Counted from the stretch's first letter, positions 18,202 through 28,617 are shown. The stretch: 64,000 nt of DNA from Verrucomicrobiaceae bacterium (GCA_947466075.1 CANIBP010000015.1:34351-98350); one strand, 5' to 3'. Numbers and translations: made by a program. The notes: a model not told the origin generated them from the sequence alone.

Positions 18202-19722
18202 TTACTTTTTCTTCGCCTTCAAACCAGCGAGGTAGGCCACCACATCTCGAATCTGCGGCTTCGTGAGGATGCCTAGCATCGGCGGCATGACGCTCATGGG
18301 GGGCGTGGCGTTGGCGATTTGATCGCGTGGCACCGTTTGGAGTTTTCCATCGGGCAGGCGGAGGCGGATTTGTTTGGCGTCTTCTTTGTCGAGTGTGGCG
18401 GAGAGGCTCTTGCCGTCTTTGAGGGTGAGCGTGACGAGGCCGTAGCCGGGGGCGACGGTGGCGAGTGGGTTCAGGAGGGATTCGAGGATGTATGGGCGAT
18501 CCTTTTGGCTGCCGATGCTTTTGAGGTTGGGGCCGACCTGGCTGCCCTCTTTGGCCTCGATGGTGTGGCAGGCGATGCAGTTGGCTCCGAGGTGATTCGT
18601 GACGATGTCGCGGCCACGAGTGACGTCGCCGCCTTCGAGGAGTTCGGTGTTGTGGGTTTGGAGGGCGGCGAGTTTGGCTTTGAGGCTCTCACGCGTGGCG
18701 GCGGCTTCGAGGATGTCGAGCTGGATGGCGGCGGGGGCTTTGTTTTGCGCGAGGAGGTCGAGCCACTCGGTGATGACGGTGTCGTCTTTGGATGCAGCGA
18801 GCAGTGAGAGGGCGAGTTGCTTGGTGGTGGCGTCATCTTCCTTCAAGGCCGTGGTGGCTTCGATGATGGCGCGGTCGGGTTGATGGGTGAAGAGCTGCTT
18901 CAAGGCCTCACGGCGGAGTTCTGCGGGGGATTTTTTGTCCAAAGCGAGATCGAGTGAGGCGCTGAAGTCGGCGGTGGTGGCGAGGAGCTTCAAGGCCTCG
19001 GCTCGGAGCGATGCGCGGGCGGTTTTGTCGGCGATGATCTGCTGCAGCACCGCTGGATCGACGCGGAGTTGCAGTTGCATGATGAGTTCGACCGCTTTGG
19101 CTTTCAATTTGCCGTCCTGGATGGCGAGGAGGTCATCGATGTGTGTTTGGACGAGGCTGCCGAAGGCTTTGGCATCGCGTGGGGCCATGTCATGCGCGTG
19201 GCCGTCGATGCGGTCGAGGCGCGGTGGATGCGTGAAGGCGAGTAGAATGTCGAAAGCCTCGCTTTGCAGCTCGGAGGGCTTTAAAGCGGCCTGGATGACC
19301 GGTTCGGCGACACCGAGACGCAAACAGGAGTTCAGGCCACGGCGTGTGTGGCGCTGCGTGAGTGCGGGAAGAGCCTGCGGGATGCCTGCATCGTCATGGA
19401 TGGCGCGTTCGGCCTCATCGGGGAATTTGGTGAGGAAGTCGGCGACCTTTGGTGATCGCTGCCGCGCGAGGGCGAGGAGGCTGCAGAGGCCTTTGTCCTT
19501 CACGAGCGTGGCTTCATCCGCACAACCGGTGAGGCCCGTGACGATGGCGTGGCGCATGAAGGGATCGGCTTGCTCTTTTTTGGCGAGTTCGAGGAGCGTC
19601 CTTGTCGCGGAAGGCTCTTGGAGTTTTCCGAGAGCGATGGCGGCGTGGAAGCGAACGCGTGGGGAATTCGAAGCGAGAAGTGGGATGAGTGTTTTACCGT
19701 CGGTGGAGACGTCACTGAGCAT
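18202..19722 (-). CDS. HEAT-repeat and PVC haem-binding C-terminal half of a split dehydrogenase
   Basis: About 506 residues from an ATG at 19722. Helical HEAT-like repeats (LIPLLASNSPRVRFHAAIAL and later units) fill the first 350 residues. A c-type haem site NCIACHTIEAKEGSQVGPNL follows in the C-terminal PVC haem-binding domain, ending with LTKPQIRDVVAYLAGLKAKKK. It continues the protein encoded at 19712-21322 in another frame: removing one A from the A5 run at 19722-19726 joins the two into one protein of about 1040 residues, the normal architecture. Either this is a frameshift or the half is expressed by coupling across an 11-base overlap. No ribosome site is visible. Confidence 0.8.
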   Translation of the reverse strand: MLSDVSTDGKTLIPLLASNSPRVRFHAAIALGKLQEPSATRTLLELAKKEQADPFMRHAIVTGLTGCADEATLVKDKGLCSLLALARQRSPKVADFLTKFPDEAERAIHDDAGIPQALPALTQRHTRRGLNSCLRLGVAEPVIQAALKPSELQSEAFDILLAFTHPPRLDRIDGHAHDMAPRDAKAFGSLVQTHIDDLLAIQDGKLKAKAVELIMQLQLRVDPAVLQQIIADKTARASLRAEALKLLATTADFSASLDLALDKKSPAELRREALKQLFTHQPDRAIIEATTALKEDDATTKQLALSLLAASKDDTVITEWLDLLAQNKAPAAIQLDILEAAATRESLKAKLAALQTHNTELLEGGDVTRGRDIVTNHLGANCIACHTIEAKEGSQVGPNLKSIGSQKDRPYILESLLNPLATVAPGYGLVTLTLKDGKSLSATLDKEDAKQIRLRLPDGKLQTVPRDQIANATPPMSVMPPMLGILTKPQIRDVVAYLAGLKAKKK

Positions 19723-21322
19723 TTTTGGCAACTTGCGTGAGGATCTCGGGATCGGTGTCCGTGAGGAGCGCGGTGAGTGTGCTCGCTTCGATTTTTTTCG
19801 CGCGCAGACCTTGGCCGAGGCCCCAGATGGCGTGGATGCGGGCGAGTTGTTTTGCCTTCTTGTCCGCCGCGACGGCGTGTAAGGCAGCGAAGTCACCTTT
19901 TTTGACGATTTGAAACTGCGCCGCCAAACGGATGCGTTGATCGCGATTGGACAGATGGGACGCATCGAGTGGCGAGTTGAGCAGTTTGGCGGTTTCTTGG
20001 CGCTCAGGGCTGTTTTGAGCTGTGGGATCGTCTGCGGTCCAAATGTGGCCGATTTCATCGAGTGGATAGCCACCGCTGCAATCCGCCATGATGAGTGATC
20101 CTTGCGGCGTGAAGGCCAATCCGATGCCCATGATGCCGCTGTGGATGACGCGGTCGTTTTTCATGACGAAGCTGGCTCCACTGGGCTCGATCTGAAAAGC
20201 GTTCATTTGGCCAGACGGAAACTGATTTAGGATGAAATGGCCGCGCAGCGAGTCTCCAAACGCAGTGCCGGGCTCGTGGATGAAACCGGCGGGGCCATTG
20301 GAGTAATTGGCGAGTGGTGGCGTGATGAAGAGCGGCTGCGCGGCATGCGCAGGCTTCCAGATGCCGTCGCGCATCCAGCGGCTGTCGCTTTTCTGATACT
20401 GGTGGCCGCAGCGCCAGCCAGAGTCGCTGCGCTCGGTGATGTAAACGAAGCGCTCGCGCTCACCGGGCATGTCGGCGTCGTTGTCCACGCCAAAAAGATT
20501 GCCGAAGTCGTCGAAGGCGACTTCCTGGATGTTGCGCAGGCCGTGGGCGAAGACCTCGAAGCCGCTGCCGTCCGGCTCGCAGCGCAGGACGCAGCCTTCA
20601 TGCGGGTAAAACCATTTCACGCCTTCTTTGCTGGTCACGTTCACGCCTTTGTCGCCGATGCTCCAGTAGATACGGCCATCAGGACCGATGCGCGGGCCGT
20701 GCATGTCATGCCCGGCATACGCGATGTGCATGCCAAAGCCATGCGCGACGATTTCTCGCTCATCGGCGACGCCGTCGTCATTCGTATCACGCAAGCGCAC
20801 CAGATCCGGCGCGACGGTGACATAAACCCAACCGTCGTGATACAAGATGCCCGCAGCGATGCCGGTGACGACGCTGTTAAAGCCTTCGGCGAAGGTGGTG
20901 ATCTTGTCGGCGGTGCCATCGTTGTCGGTGTCGCGGAGTTGGTAAATGCGCTCGCTGTGAACGGTGAGGTCCTTCCAGTCGATGGAGCCATCTTTGTTGT
21001 GATCTTTGAGGCCGCCACGAGGCTGACGCAGTTTGCCGGGAGCGAGTTCGCGCTTTAGGAAGGCTTCTTTTTCCTCCACGCTGGTGAGGGAGACATCATC
21101 AGCGATCCACATCGAGTGCTCGCGGATGTCGAGATCGGCCACTTTGCGCCGCGTGGTGGCGGAGACATAGACGAGGCCCTGCGGATCGACGGTGACTGCG
21201 ACAGGATCAGGCACATTGAGTTCGCCAGACCAGTTGTGGAGTTCGAGCGCGGCTTTTTTCTCAGCAGCGGCGCATGGAATGGCCAGCAGCGCGATGAAAG
21301 CGAGGTGACAGAGTTTTTTCAT
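19712..21322 (-). CDS. PVC-type membrane-bound dehydrogenase, N-terminal half (frameshifted)
   Basis: 536 residues from the start giving the signal peptide MKKLCHLAFIALLAIPCAAA; an upstream in-frame ATG at 21406 adds a stretch with no export character. A beta-propeller follows, with GLVYVSATTRR, DTDNDGTADKITTFAEGFNS, DTNDDGVADE and VAPDLVRLRD, matching the membrane-bound dehydrogenase domain family of Planctomycetes and Verrucomicrobia (glucose/sorbosone dehydrogenase-like). The first HEAT repeats appear before the frame ends abruptly in TQVAKNAQ, inside a repeat. It should pass electrons to the haem domain encoded in the following frame. Confidence 0.85.
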   Translation of the reverse strand: MKKLCHLAFIALLAIPCAAAEKKAALELHNWSGELNVPDPVAVTVDPQGLVYVSATTRRKVADLDIREHSMWIADDVSLTSVEEKEAFLKRELAPGKLRQPRGGLKDHNKDGSIDWKDLTVHSERIYQLRDTDNDGTADKITTFAEGFNSVVTGIAAGILYHDGWVYVTVAPDLVRLRDTNDDGVADEREIVAHGFGMHIAYAGHDMHGPRIGPDGRIYWSIGDKGVNVTSKEGVKWFYPHEGCVLRCEPDGSGFEVFAHGLRNIQEVAFDDFGNLFGVDNDADMPGERERFVYITERSDSGWRCGHQYQKSDSRWMRDGIWKPAHAAQPLFITPPLANYSNGPAGFIHEPGTAFGDSLRGHFILNQFPSGQMNAFQIEPSGASFVMKNDRVIHSGIMGIGLAFTPQGSLIMADCSGGYPLDEIGHIWTADDPTAQNSPERQETAKLLNSPLDASHLSNRDQRIRLAAQFQIVKKGDFAALHAVAADKKAKQLARIHAIWGLGQGLRAKKIEASTLTALLTDTDPEILTQVAKNAQ

Positions 21323-21445
21323 GAAAAGGGCGAGGAATGGGGTGAGCGAGCGTTTCTTCTTGCCGCTACAATGCGGACTCGTCAAAGTCGAGTCTTCGTT
21401 CGCCATGGCGAATGAGATTCATCAAACTCCAACCCACATCCAATC

Positions 21446-21886
21446 ATGAGCCAGATCGTTCCCCTCATCAGTTCCGCCATCGCCGGCCCGCTCGGCGTCA
21501 TTCATCTCCCACGCCTCTGGCAGAAAGCTTCGCTGGCTGCTGCTGGCAAGCTGCACGCGGATTATCCCGGCATCGGTTGCGGCTATGACCAGATGACGCT
21601 CGACGCACTGGGCATCAACATCGAGACCTTCAAGGCTTTCATCGCCACGAAGCCGAGCTATCCGCAGCTTGAAAGCTGGATCAAGGCTCAGCCCGGTGTG
21701 AACCTCACCAAAGGCAATATCTACAAGCACAATGTCGCCATCCAGGGCTACATCCATGATGACGCTACGCGCAAAACTATTCTCTCTGCTGATGGCATCG
21801 CTGATGACGGCAGCGTGAATCCGGGTGCAGTCGATCTGAACAATTTGGACGACTGGCACATCTTCTGGGCACAGGAGGTCAAGTAG
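21446..21886 (+). CDS. DUF5069 family protein
   Basis: 146 residues. The pattern LPRLWQKASLAAAGKLHADY, then GCGYDQMTLDALGI and DWHIFWAQEVK at the end matches the small cytoplasmic DUF5069 family common in Verrucomicrobia and Planctomycetes. Function unknown. It is transcribed away from the dehydrogenase gene across a shared 123-base region and is followed by its own terminator. Confidence 0.8.
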   Translation: MSQIVPLISSAIAGPLGVIHLPRLWQKASLAAAGKLHADYPGIGCGYDQMTLDALGINIETFKAFIATKPSYPQLESWIKAQPGVNLTKGNIYKHNVAIQGYIHDDATRKTILSADGIADDGSVNPGAVDLNNLDDWHIFWAQEVK

Positions 21887-21912
21887 TCAGAGCCTGTTGA
21901 AGACTTTTGAGA

Positions 21913-21944
21913 ACTTCGTTCGTCGTGAGATGAACGAGGTTTTT
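21913..21944 (+). terminator. Rho-independent terminator after the DUF5069 gene
   Basis: The stem ACTTCGTTC and GAACGAGGT (9 bp, one G-T pair) with a 10-base loop is followed by TTTTTC. It lies 26 bases after the DUF5069 stop and 8 bases before the end of the convergent kinase gene, so it may also work weakly in the other direction. Confidence 0.7.
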
Positions 21945-21951
21945 CTTTGGG

Positions 21952-24369
21952 CTAGATTCCCGCTTCCATCACCTTCATCCAACGAGAACGGAAGGAGCGG
22001 TTTTCTTCCATGAGCTGGGCGGCGATGGTCGCGGAAAGCTGGGAAAGACCATTGAGCCGTGCGAATGCGGCGGTGTTTTCCTGACGACGGTAGTAGTCGG
22101 TGGAATCGGTGGTCTGTGAGCCAAAGGCTTGGGCGATTTCAACTAGAGATTCCGCAGTGAGACTTTCAAATGGCAGCGAGAGCGTGCCGCGATCGAGAGC
22201 GACACTCACGGTGGTGCCGTCGGCATTGCAGGTGATCCGTCCGCTCATCTGGCCACCTTCACGGCGTGAGATGGTGCCGGTCCAGCCTTTGGTGTTGAGA
22301 TCAGAATTAAGCTGGCGCACGAAATCACGCGATTGTGTGTAGAGGTAAAGGCGGCCATCGAGTGCACTACGTACGTCCGCAGTCTCCAAGCGTGTGCCGC
22401 CGAGTAGTTCGATGGCGCGTGTGTAATCATAGCCCTGCACGAGCGAAGGCACGAGCGCATTTACCTCGGCAAGAAGTTCAAGGTCGGCCTGACGATGTTT
22501 GGTGTCTGCCAGCATCTGCTTCTGCTGTTCCTCCATGGTCATGCGCTTGATTTCGCGCTTGAGTTCCGACTGCCATTTTTCGATTTCACTGCGAAAGGCA
22601 CCGCTGGTCTTGAGCTGCTTTTTGGTTTGTTCTACTTCGGTCAGTGCACAACGCAGTTCATCTATGGTGCCGGAATTGCGGGGCTTCAACGCGGCACGAA
22701 CAAGTGGGAAATCGGTCTGATAGTATTCAACAATAGCGCTGTAGCTGGAGAGCCATTCGAGCGAGTTCGTCGTTCCGGCTACCGGCTTTATGTCTTTGAG
22801 CTTGTCACGAAAGATCTCCAACTCATCCGCGCCGAGCCGTGCGTCGCCGAAATGCCATTCTGCGAGACCATGAACGAGGTAGCCGAGAATTTCTTCACTG
22901 TCCGACTTGTAGTCCAATGACTCAGGCGCAAGCCCAAGGGCGAGGTTATGCGACATCCGTTCTTGGAGCTTGGCGAAAAAGGGCGCTAGGCCATTCAAGT
23001 CTTCCGACGTAGAAAGCTTCGCGAACTGCTCTGCTGCAGCGGTTTTTTTGTCGCGCTGGGTGTTTTTGTCGCAGATGTCACAAAGCGCGGCGTTGAAGCG
23101 TGCCCAGTTTTTGGTGGGCTGGGGCGTGTCCTTAGATTCGGCCAGCTTGATGAATTTATCGTGCGCACTGCTGAAGGACTGTTTCATCATTTCTTCTCGT
23201 GCGTCAGTAAAACGCTTGGAGACGGTTTCCTTCTCCTTGTCCGCCTTGAGCGTCACACCGCTGCCAGAAAGATCACGCGCATCCGCTGCTGAAATCTGTA
23301 GGGAGGCTCGCACACGACGTTCACCGCTTTCGCGCAACAACCAGCCGATGCCATAAGCTAGGGCGATCGCTGCAGCCACAGCGGTAACCAACCTTGCGCG
23401 GCGTGAAAACAACCTTCGCCGAACGCCACCGCGATCCAGCAAACCTTCAGCAAGACGCATTTCATCCACCACCTCGTCGTAGTTCGAAAAGCGTTCTTCT
23501 GGACGAAAGCTGAGCATGCCGTTGATGGCGTATTCGGTGCGCGGGGAAAAGCGCAGACCGGATTCGCCGAGGACGACACGCTTGCTTTTGATGCGGCGCA
23601 AATCCTCGATGGCGTTGGTATCCGCTTTGTGCGGCGGATTGCCCGTCATCGCGTGATAGAGCGTGGCACCAAGGCTAAAGATGTCGCTGCGGTAGTCCTC
23701 TTTGTTTTCGATGACTTTTTCTGGAGCGACATAGTAAGGCGTAGCCCAGATTTCGCCGGATAGATCGGCACCGCGGTTCGCAAACAGCGCCAGACCAAAG
23801 TCCACCACCTTTGCAGTGCCGGTTTCAGTGAACAAAATGTTCGCGGGTTTTACATCGCGATGAATCAGATTCAGATGCTGCGCGGCACGCAGGCCCTCGG
23901 CCACTTCGCGACCGATGCGCAGAGCTTCGGCCTCCTTGAGGTGGCCCTCACGCTTGATTCGTTGCTCCAAGCTGCCGCCGCCGACGAGTTCCATGGCGAT
24001 GTAAAAATAGCCTTGGTCGTAACCTACGGAGTAAAGCTTGATCACGTTCGGATGCGTCACATTCGCCGTGATGTGTGCTTCCTGACGGAACTGCTCCAAT
24101 CGTGTGGCATCGCGGCCATACTGCCGGTTTAGGATTTTGAGTGCCACGCGGCGGCCTAGGGTTTCATCCTCCGCCTCGAACACGCGGCTCATGCCGCCCT
24201 CGCCGATCTGGCGCACGATCATGAAATGGTCGAACCGACGCCGCACACGCACCATTTGGCCGCAGAAAGGGCATTTCAGCTTCGTGAACGGCTCCAAGGA
24301 CGTCACGTCAATCTGCTCCTGACACACGGGACAGGTGCTGAGATAGGCTTGTTCAGGGACGAGGTTCAA
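21952..24369 (-). CDS. Transmembrane Ser/Thr protein kinase with N-terminal zinc ribbon
   Basis: 805 residues. A zinc-ribbon-like start has C13-P-V-C16 and C33-P-F-C36. The Hanks-type kinase domain (about 50-310) shows GEGGMSRVFEAE, the ATP lysine K78 in VALKIL, HRDVKPAN with catalytic D172, and D190-F-G. A single membrane segment (about 328-345, LVTAVAAAIALAYGIGWLL) leads to a long domain of about 455 residues with coiled-coil stretches (EEQQKQMLADTKHRQADLEL), presumably outside the cytoplasm. It may be a sensor kinase for envelope signals. All catalytic residues are present. It is divergent from the RluD-family gene. Confidence 0.92.
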   Translation of the reverse strand: MNLVPEQAYLSTCPVCQEQIDVTSLEPFTKLKCPFCGQMVRVRRRFDHFMIVRQIGEGGMSRVFEAEDETLGRRVALKILNRQYGRDATRLEQFRQEAHITANVTHPNVIKLYSVGYDQGYFYIAMELVGGGSLEQRIKREGHLKEAEALRIGREVAEGLRAAQHLNLIHRDVKPANILFTETGTAKVVDFGLALFANRGADLSGEIWATPYYVAPEKVIENKEDYRSDIFSLGATLYHAMTGNPPHKADTNAIEDLRRIKSKRVVLGESGLRFSPRTEYAINGMLSFRPEERFSNYDEVVDEMRLAEGLLDRGGVRRRLFSRRARLVTAVAAAIALAYGIGWLLRESGERRVRASLQISAADARDLSGSGVTLKADKEKETVSKRFTDAREEMMKQSFSSAHDKFIKLAESKDTPQPTKNWARFNAALCDICDKNTQRDKKTAAAEQFAKLSTSEDLNGLAPFFAKLQERMSHNLALGLAPESLDYKSDSEEILGYLVHGLAEWHFGDARLGADELEIFRDKLKDIKPVAGTTNSLEWLSSYSAIVEYYQTDFPLVRAALKPRNSGTIDELRCALTEVEQTKKQLKTSGAFRSEIEKWQSELKREIKRMTMEEQQKQMLADTKHRQADLELLAEVNALVPSLVQGYDYTRAIELLGGTRLETADVRSALDGRLYLYTQSRDFVRQLNSDLNTKGWTGTISRREGGQMSGRITCNADGTTVSVALDRGTLSLPFESLTAESLVEIAQAFGSQTTDSTDYYRRQENTAAFARLNGLSQLSATIAAQLMEENRSFRSRWMKVMEAGI

Positions 24370-24461
24370 AAGAGATTTTTGGGTTTGGCTACCTACTGCA
24401 TTGCATGGTGAATGCCAGAAATTACAGATTGCCTGATTAATTTGAATCTTGAGTATGTGAA

Positions 24462-25376
24462 ATGGAATGGACCGTCACTGAAGCCGCCGAACTCGGCGAG
24501 CGTTTCGACAAGCACCTTGCCCGGCGTTTGTCGGATATGTCACGTTCGCGGCTCCAGGATCTGATCAAGGACGGCCACGCCACGCTGAACGGCAAACCGG
24601 TCAAATCTGGGGCGACAATGCGAGCTGGGGATGTGGTGAGCGTCACTGTGCCGGAAGTAGCCGATGTCGAGATCAAGGCCCAGGACATTCCGTTGACGAT
24701 TTTGTATGAGGATTCCGACATCGTAGTGCTGGACAAAGCCTCCGGCCTTGTTGTTCATCCGGCGGAAGGAAATCCTGACGGCACACTCGTGAACGCCCTG
24801 CTCCATCACATTGATGACCTCAGTGGGATCGGTGGAGAAATGCGCCCGGGTATCGTTCATCGCCTCGATAAAGACACCAGTGGCTGCATGGTCGTGGCAA
24901 AGAACGACATTGCGCACCGCCGCCTGACCGAGGCATTCGCCGAGCGTCGGCTCACGAAAATCTATCTCGCTGTGGTCAATGGCGTGCCGAAGGAGGCAAG
25001 CGGACGCATTCAAAATTTCATCGGCAGGCATCCGGTGGATCGCAAACGCATGTCCATCTTGCTCGACGGGGCAGGGAAGGAGGCGGTCACCGAATGGCAA
25101 CTGCTCGCCACGGATCAAGGCTGTGCCCTCATTCAATGCCGTCTCCTCACCGGACGCACGCATCAGATTCGCGTTCACATGCGTGAGGCGCTGCAATGTC
25201 CGATCCTTGGCGATCCCATCTATGCCCAACCTGCCAAGCAACGTGTCCGCGTCCCACGCCTCATGCTACACGCATGGAAACTGGCTTTTCTCCATCCGAT
25301 TCACGATCAACCCATGAGTTTCGAGGCCAAACTGCCGCCCGAATTTGAACCGTGGATGAAATGCGTCCAAAGCTAG
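24462..25376 (+). CDS. RluA/RluC/RluD family pseudouridine synthase
   Basis: 304 residues. An S4 RNA-binding domain (about 10-70, FDKHLARRLSDMSRSRLQDL) is followed by the catalytic domain with VLDKASGLVVHPA, the hallmark HRLDKDTSG with catalytic D136, and RLLTGRTHQIRVHM. It converts uridines in rRNA to pseudouridine. RluD and RluC cannot be told apart from motifs alone, though the S4 domain and length fit RluD. The next gene begins 5 bases after its stop if the preferred start is used. Confidence 0.92.
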   Translation: MEWTVTEAAELGERFDKHLARRLSDMSRSRLQDLIKDGHATLNGKPVKSGATMRAGDVVSVTVPEVADVEIKAQDIPLTILYEDSDIVVLDKASGLVVHPAEGNPDGTLVNALLHHIDDLSGIGGEMRPGIVHRLDKDTSGCMVVAKNDIAHRRLTEAFAERRLTKIYLAVVNGVPKEASGRIQNFIGRHPVDRKRMSILLDGAGKEAVTEWQLLATDQGCALIQCRLLTGRTHQIRVHMREALQCPILGDPIYAQPAKQRVRVPRLMLHAWKLAFLHPIHDQPMSFEAKLPPEFEPWMKCVQS

Positions 25377-25381
25377 CGGCC

Positions 25382-25750
25382 ATGCTCAAAATCTACGCCT
25401 GCTCCGGCTGCTCCACCTGCAAAAACGCCCTCAAATGGCTCAAGCAGCACGCCATCGCCTTCGAAGAAGTCCCTATCCGCGAAACACCGCCATCGCTGGC
25501 CGAACTCACAGTCATGCTTGCCGCCCACAAAGGCGATCTGCGCAAACTCTTAAACGTTTCTGGTCTCGATTACCGAACGCTCAATCTCAAAGACAAACTG
25601 CACACGATGAGCGCCGATGCCGCGCTCAAGTTGCTTGCTGGAAACGGCAATCTTGTGAAACGGCCCTTCGCCATCGACACGAAGAACAGCGTGCATCTCG
25701 TGGGTTTCAAAGAGCCCGAGTGGCAGGCGGCATTACTTCACCGCCGCTGA
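25382..25750 (+). CDS. ArsC/Spx family thioredoxin-fold protein
   Basis: 122 residues from the second possible ATG (25382), which begins the conserved strand MLKIYACSGCSTCKNALKWL; a longer frame from 25352 overlaps the preceding gene. C7, C10 and C13 lie in the usual redox/nucleophile position, and LVKRPFAIDTK matches the family's conserved RP segment. Members are glutaredoxin-dependent arsenate reductases or Spx/MgsR/YffB-like proteins; this one most resembles YffB/Spx-type proteins with an unknown role. Its 3' end overlaps the convergent esterase gene by 18 bases. Confidence 0.85.
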   Translation: MLKIYACSGCSTCKNALKWLKQHAIAFEEVPIRETPPSLAELTVMLAAHKGDLRKLLNVSGLDYRTLNLKDKLHTMSADAALKLLAGNGNLVKRPFAIDTKNSVHLVGFKEPEWQAALLHRR

Positions 25751-26551
25751 CTGCTCCTTGAAGAACTTTGCTATCAAGACAGGTGCTTCATCGGGAAACT
25801 TGTGCGTGCCTTGATGGATGAAGGCCACAAACGGTGCACCAACCTTCGAGGCAAACAGGGTGCAGTCCTTCGCCCACGCTTTGCCCTCTGCCTCGCATTG
25901 ATTGATCTCCTTCACCTTGGTCATCGCTATCTGCTGCCACTCATACTTCACCAGCGGATCCTGCGTTCCGGCGATGTGCATGCAGGGCTTGGGTTTGAAA
26001 GGTGTGTCTTTGAGACGAATCGAGGCCGCCGCAGACGGTGCGACTGCGCACAAAACATTTGGCCGCATCTGCCACAGCAAATAAGTAAAGCCGCCGCCAT
26101 TCGAGTGCCCGGTCGAAAACACACGCTTCGTATCCACCTTGTAAGTGTCCTTCAAATTCGCCATCACCGCGTCGAATAACTTCAAGTCGCGATCTTCCTG
26201 ATCTCCTGCGCCACTTTGCCAGCCTGGCTTCTTGCCCTCGGGATCGGTCAGTTTTCCTGGTGTGTTCAGCCCTTGCAGATAAACCGAGATCGCCTCCGGC
26301 CAGTGCTGGTGCATCGCAAATGAGCGTCCTGCCTGCAATGCAGCGCCGCCATGGCCGTGAAACACGAACACCACCGGTGTCGGCGTTTCCTTGGCCTTCG
26401 CTGGCGCATAAACAAACCCACTGCGTGCCACACCATCGACCGTGAGCTCCAATTTCTGAACACCTTCAGGAAGTTGGACTTGAGCACGACATGCGGTTGG
26501 CAGGATCGTCAGGACGAGCAGAAGAAGCGAAAGATACGTGAAGCGTTTCAT
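25733..26551 (-). CDS. Secreted PHB depolymerase-like alpha/beta hydrolase
   Basis: 272 residues. A signal peptide (MKRFTYLSLLLLVLTILPTA, then CRAQ) could be cut by signal peptidase I; the Cys has a poor lipobox. FVFHGHGG is the oxyanion region, STGHSNGGGFTYLL carries the nucleophilic Ser, AGTQDPLVKY the acid and QGTHKFPDEA the His, as in the LpqC/poly(3-hydroxybutyrate) depolymerase-like esterases. It likely cleaves ester bonds such as feruloyl, acetyl or polyester groups outside the cell. The substrate cannot be read from the sequence. Confidence 0.87.
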   Translation of the reverse strand: MKRFTYLSLLLLVLTILPTACRAQVQLPEGVQKLELTVDGVARSGFVYAPAKAKETPTPVVFVFHGHGGAALQAGRSFAMHQHWPEAISVYLQGLNTPGKLTDPEGKKPGWQSGAGDQEDRDLKLFDAVMANLKDTYKVDTKRVFSTGHSNGGGFTYLLWQMRPNVLCAVAPSAAASIRLKDTPFKPKPCMHIAGTQDPLVKYEWQQIAMTKVKEINQCEAEGKAWAKDCTLFASKVGAPFVAFIHQGTHKFPDEAPVLIAKFFKEQSAAVK

Positions 26552-26699
26552 GGTTGATGGCGAGTGCTGACGATAAACTCGGGACAGTGCTTGCGGTTGC
26601 GGTTGTTAGCTCAGCTTTTACGCGCGGTTTGGCTGCCTGTGGGCCACAGCACTCTGTCAATCTCTTGCCATCGCGCAGCATGAAGCTATTCGTCGCTCC

Positions 26700-27077
26700 A
26701 TGTTCAAAACCGGCCAGCAAGTCGCCTGCATCGACGATCAATTCGACCCTTGGGTCTTCGACCTCTACAAGTCCCTGCCCAAGAAGGATCAAATCTACAC
26801 CGTGCGTGCCATCCGCTCGGGGCGCTCGAATCCCCAGTTCGTCGTGAACGATGACGCTGAAATTAAACTCGCCGGTGCCGAATTCGATATCCTCCTGCTG
26901 CTCCAGGAACTCCATAATCCAGACGATCCGCATTCCAGCGTGAAGCAAGAGCTTGGCTTCCGCTCCGAACGTTTCGCCCCGCTGCTCGAGCAGACTGAAG
27001 AAGAGGAAGAAGCCGAACTCATCGGCGTTGGCCATGGCGAAAAAGAGTGGGAGCCCGAACCCGCCTGGTCCAAGTAG
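26700..27077 (+). CDS. Unrecognised small acidic protein
   Basis: 125 residues starting MFKTGQQVACIDDQFDPWVF, with a compact globular part to about residue 92 and an acidic tail (QTEEEEEAELIG). The pattern FKTGQQVACIDD...YTVRAI recalls small beta-barrel proteins of unknown function, but no family can be named. It is divergent from the esterase gene and 122 bases upstream of the MoxR gene. A larger opposite-strand frame here has no recognisable content. Confidence 0.65.
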   Translation: MFKTGQQVACIDDQFDPWVFDLYKSLPKKDQIYTVRAIRSGRSNPQFVVNDDAEIKLAGAEFDILLLLQELHNPDDPHSSVKQELGFRSERFAPLLEQTEEEEEAELIGVGHGEKEWEPEPAWSK

Positions 27078-27199
27078 TCTCCTCAACAGACCGCCTCAGA
27101 TCGTGATGCCGGCTGCCTGCCGGTCCTGACCACTTCACCATTCCGTGCTATGGATGAAAACTTGGCACCTTCGCCGCTGTTTGGTACAGCACACACCTC

Positions 27200-28219
<1,020 letters not shown>

Positions 28220-28230
28220 AAAACTCGGCC

Positions 28231-28617
28231 ATGAAACAAATTGGTCTCGCTTACATTCGTTCAAACTGGCTGACGTTGGCTATTTTCATGAGCGTTTTGT
28301 TTTTCGCATGGCATCAATATCGCACCCACTACGGTTGGATTTTGGCTGATTCATTTGATCAGGCTAAGGCAGGGCCGCGAATCATAATCAGGGAGTTTCT
28401 TGATCCAATACTGCCAGACGAAGACGGTATCTACCGCTTTGAATACTGGGAGGGCCATATCATGCGTGAATCTTTCTCATTTTCGTCTGATAGCGTTCGA
28501 GCAAAAAGTGCTCGTCTCGAAGCGGATGCAAATGGGGCATATTCAGCATGGTTGAATTACTGGGGAAATGAGCGGAAAATCGCTGTATGGCATGGGGGTT
28601 GGCTGAAGCCACAATAA
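28231..28617 (+). CDS. Unrecognised small membrane-anchored protein between MoxR and DUF58 genes
   Basis: 128 residues. One membrane segment near the N-terminus (about 13-30, LTLAIFMSVLFFAW) is followed by a soluble domain with AKAGPRIIIREFLDPI and YRFEYWEGHIMRESFSF. No family was recognised. Its bases are clearly richer in A/T than the genes on either side, and it splits the normally adjacent MoxR-DUF58 pair. It starts 11 bases after moxR and ends 1 base before the DUF58 gene, so it is expressed with them. Recent insertion is possible. Confidence 0.7.
   Translation: MKQIGLAYIRSNWLTLAIFMSVLFFAWHQYRTHYGWILADSFDQAKAGPRIIIREFLDPILPDEDGIYRFEYWEGHIMRESFSFSSDSVRAKSARLEADANGAYSAWLNYWGNERKIAVWHGGWLKPQ

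Noticed and set aside
26466..27086. 206-codon minus-strand frame opposite the small acidic protein
   Set aside because: It also runs into the start of the esterase gene and shows no coherent fold; the plus-strand 125-residue frame is more protein-like.
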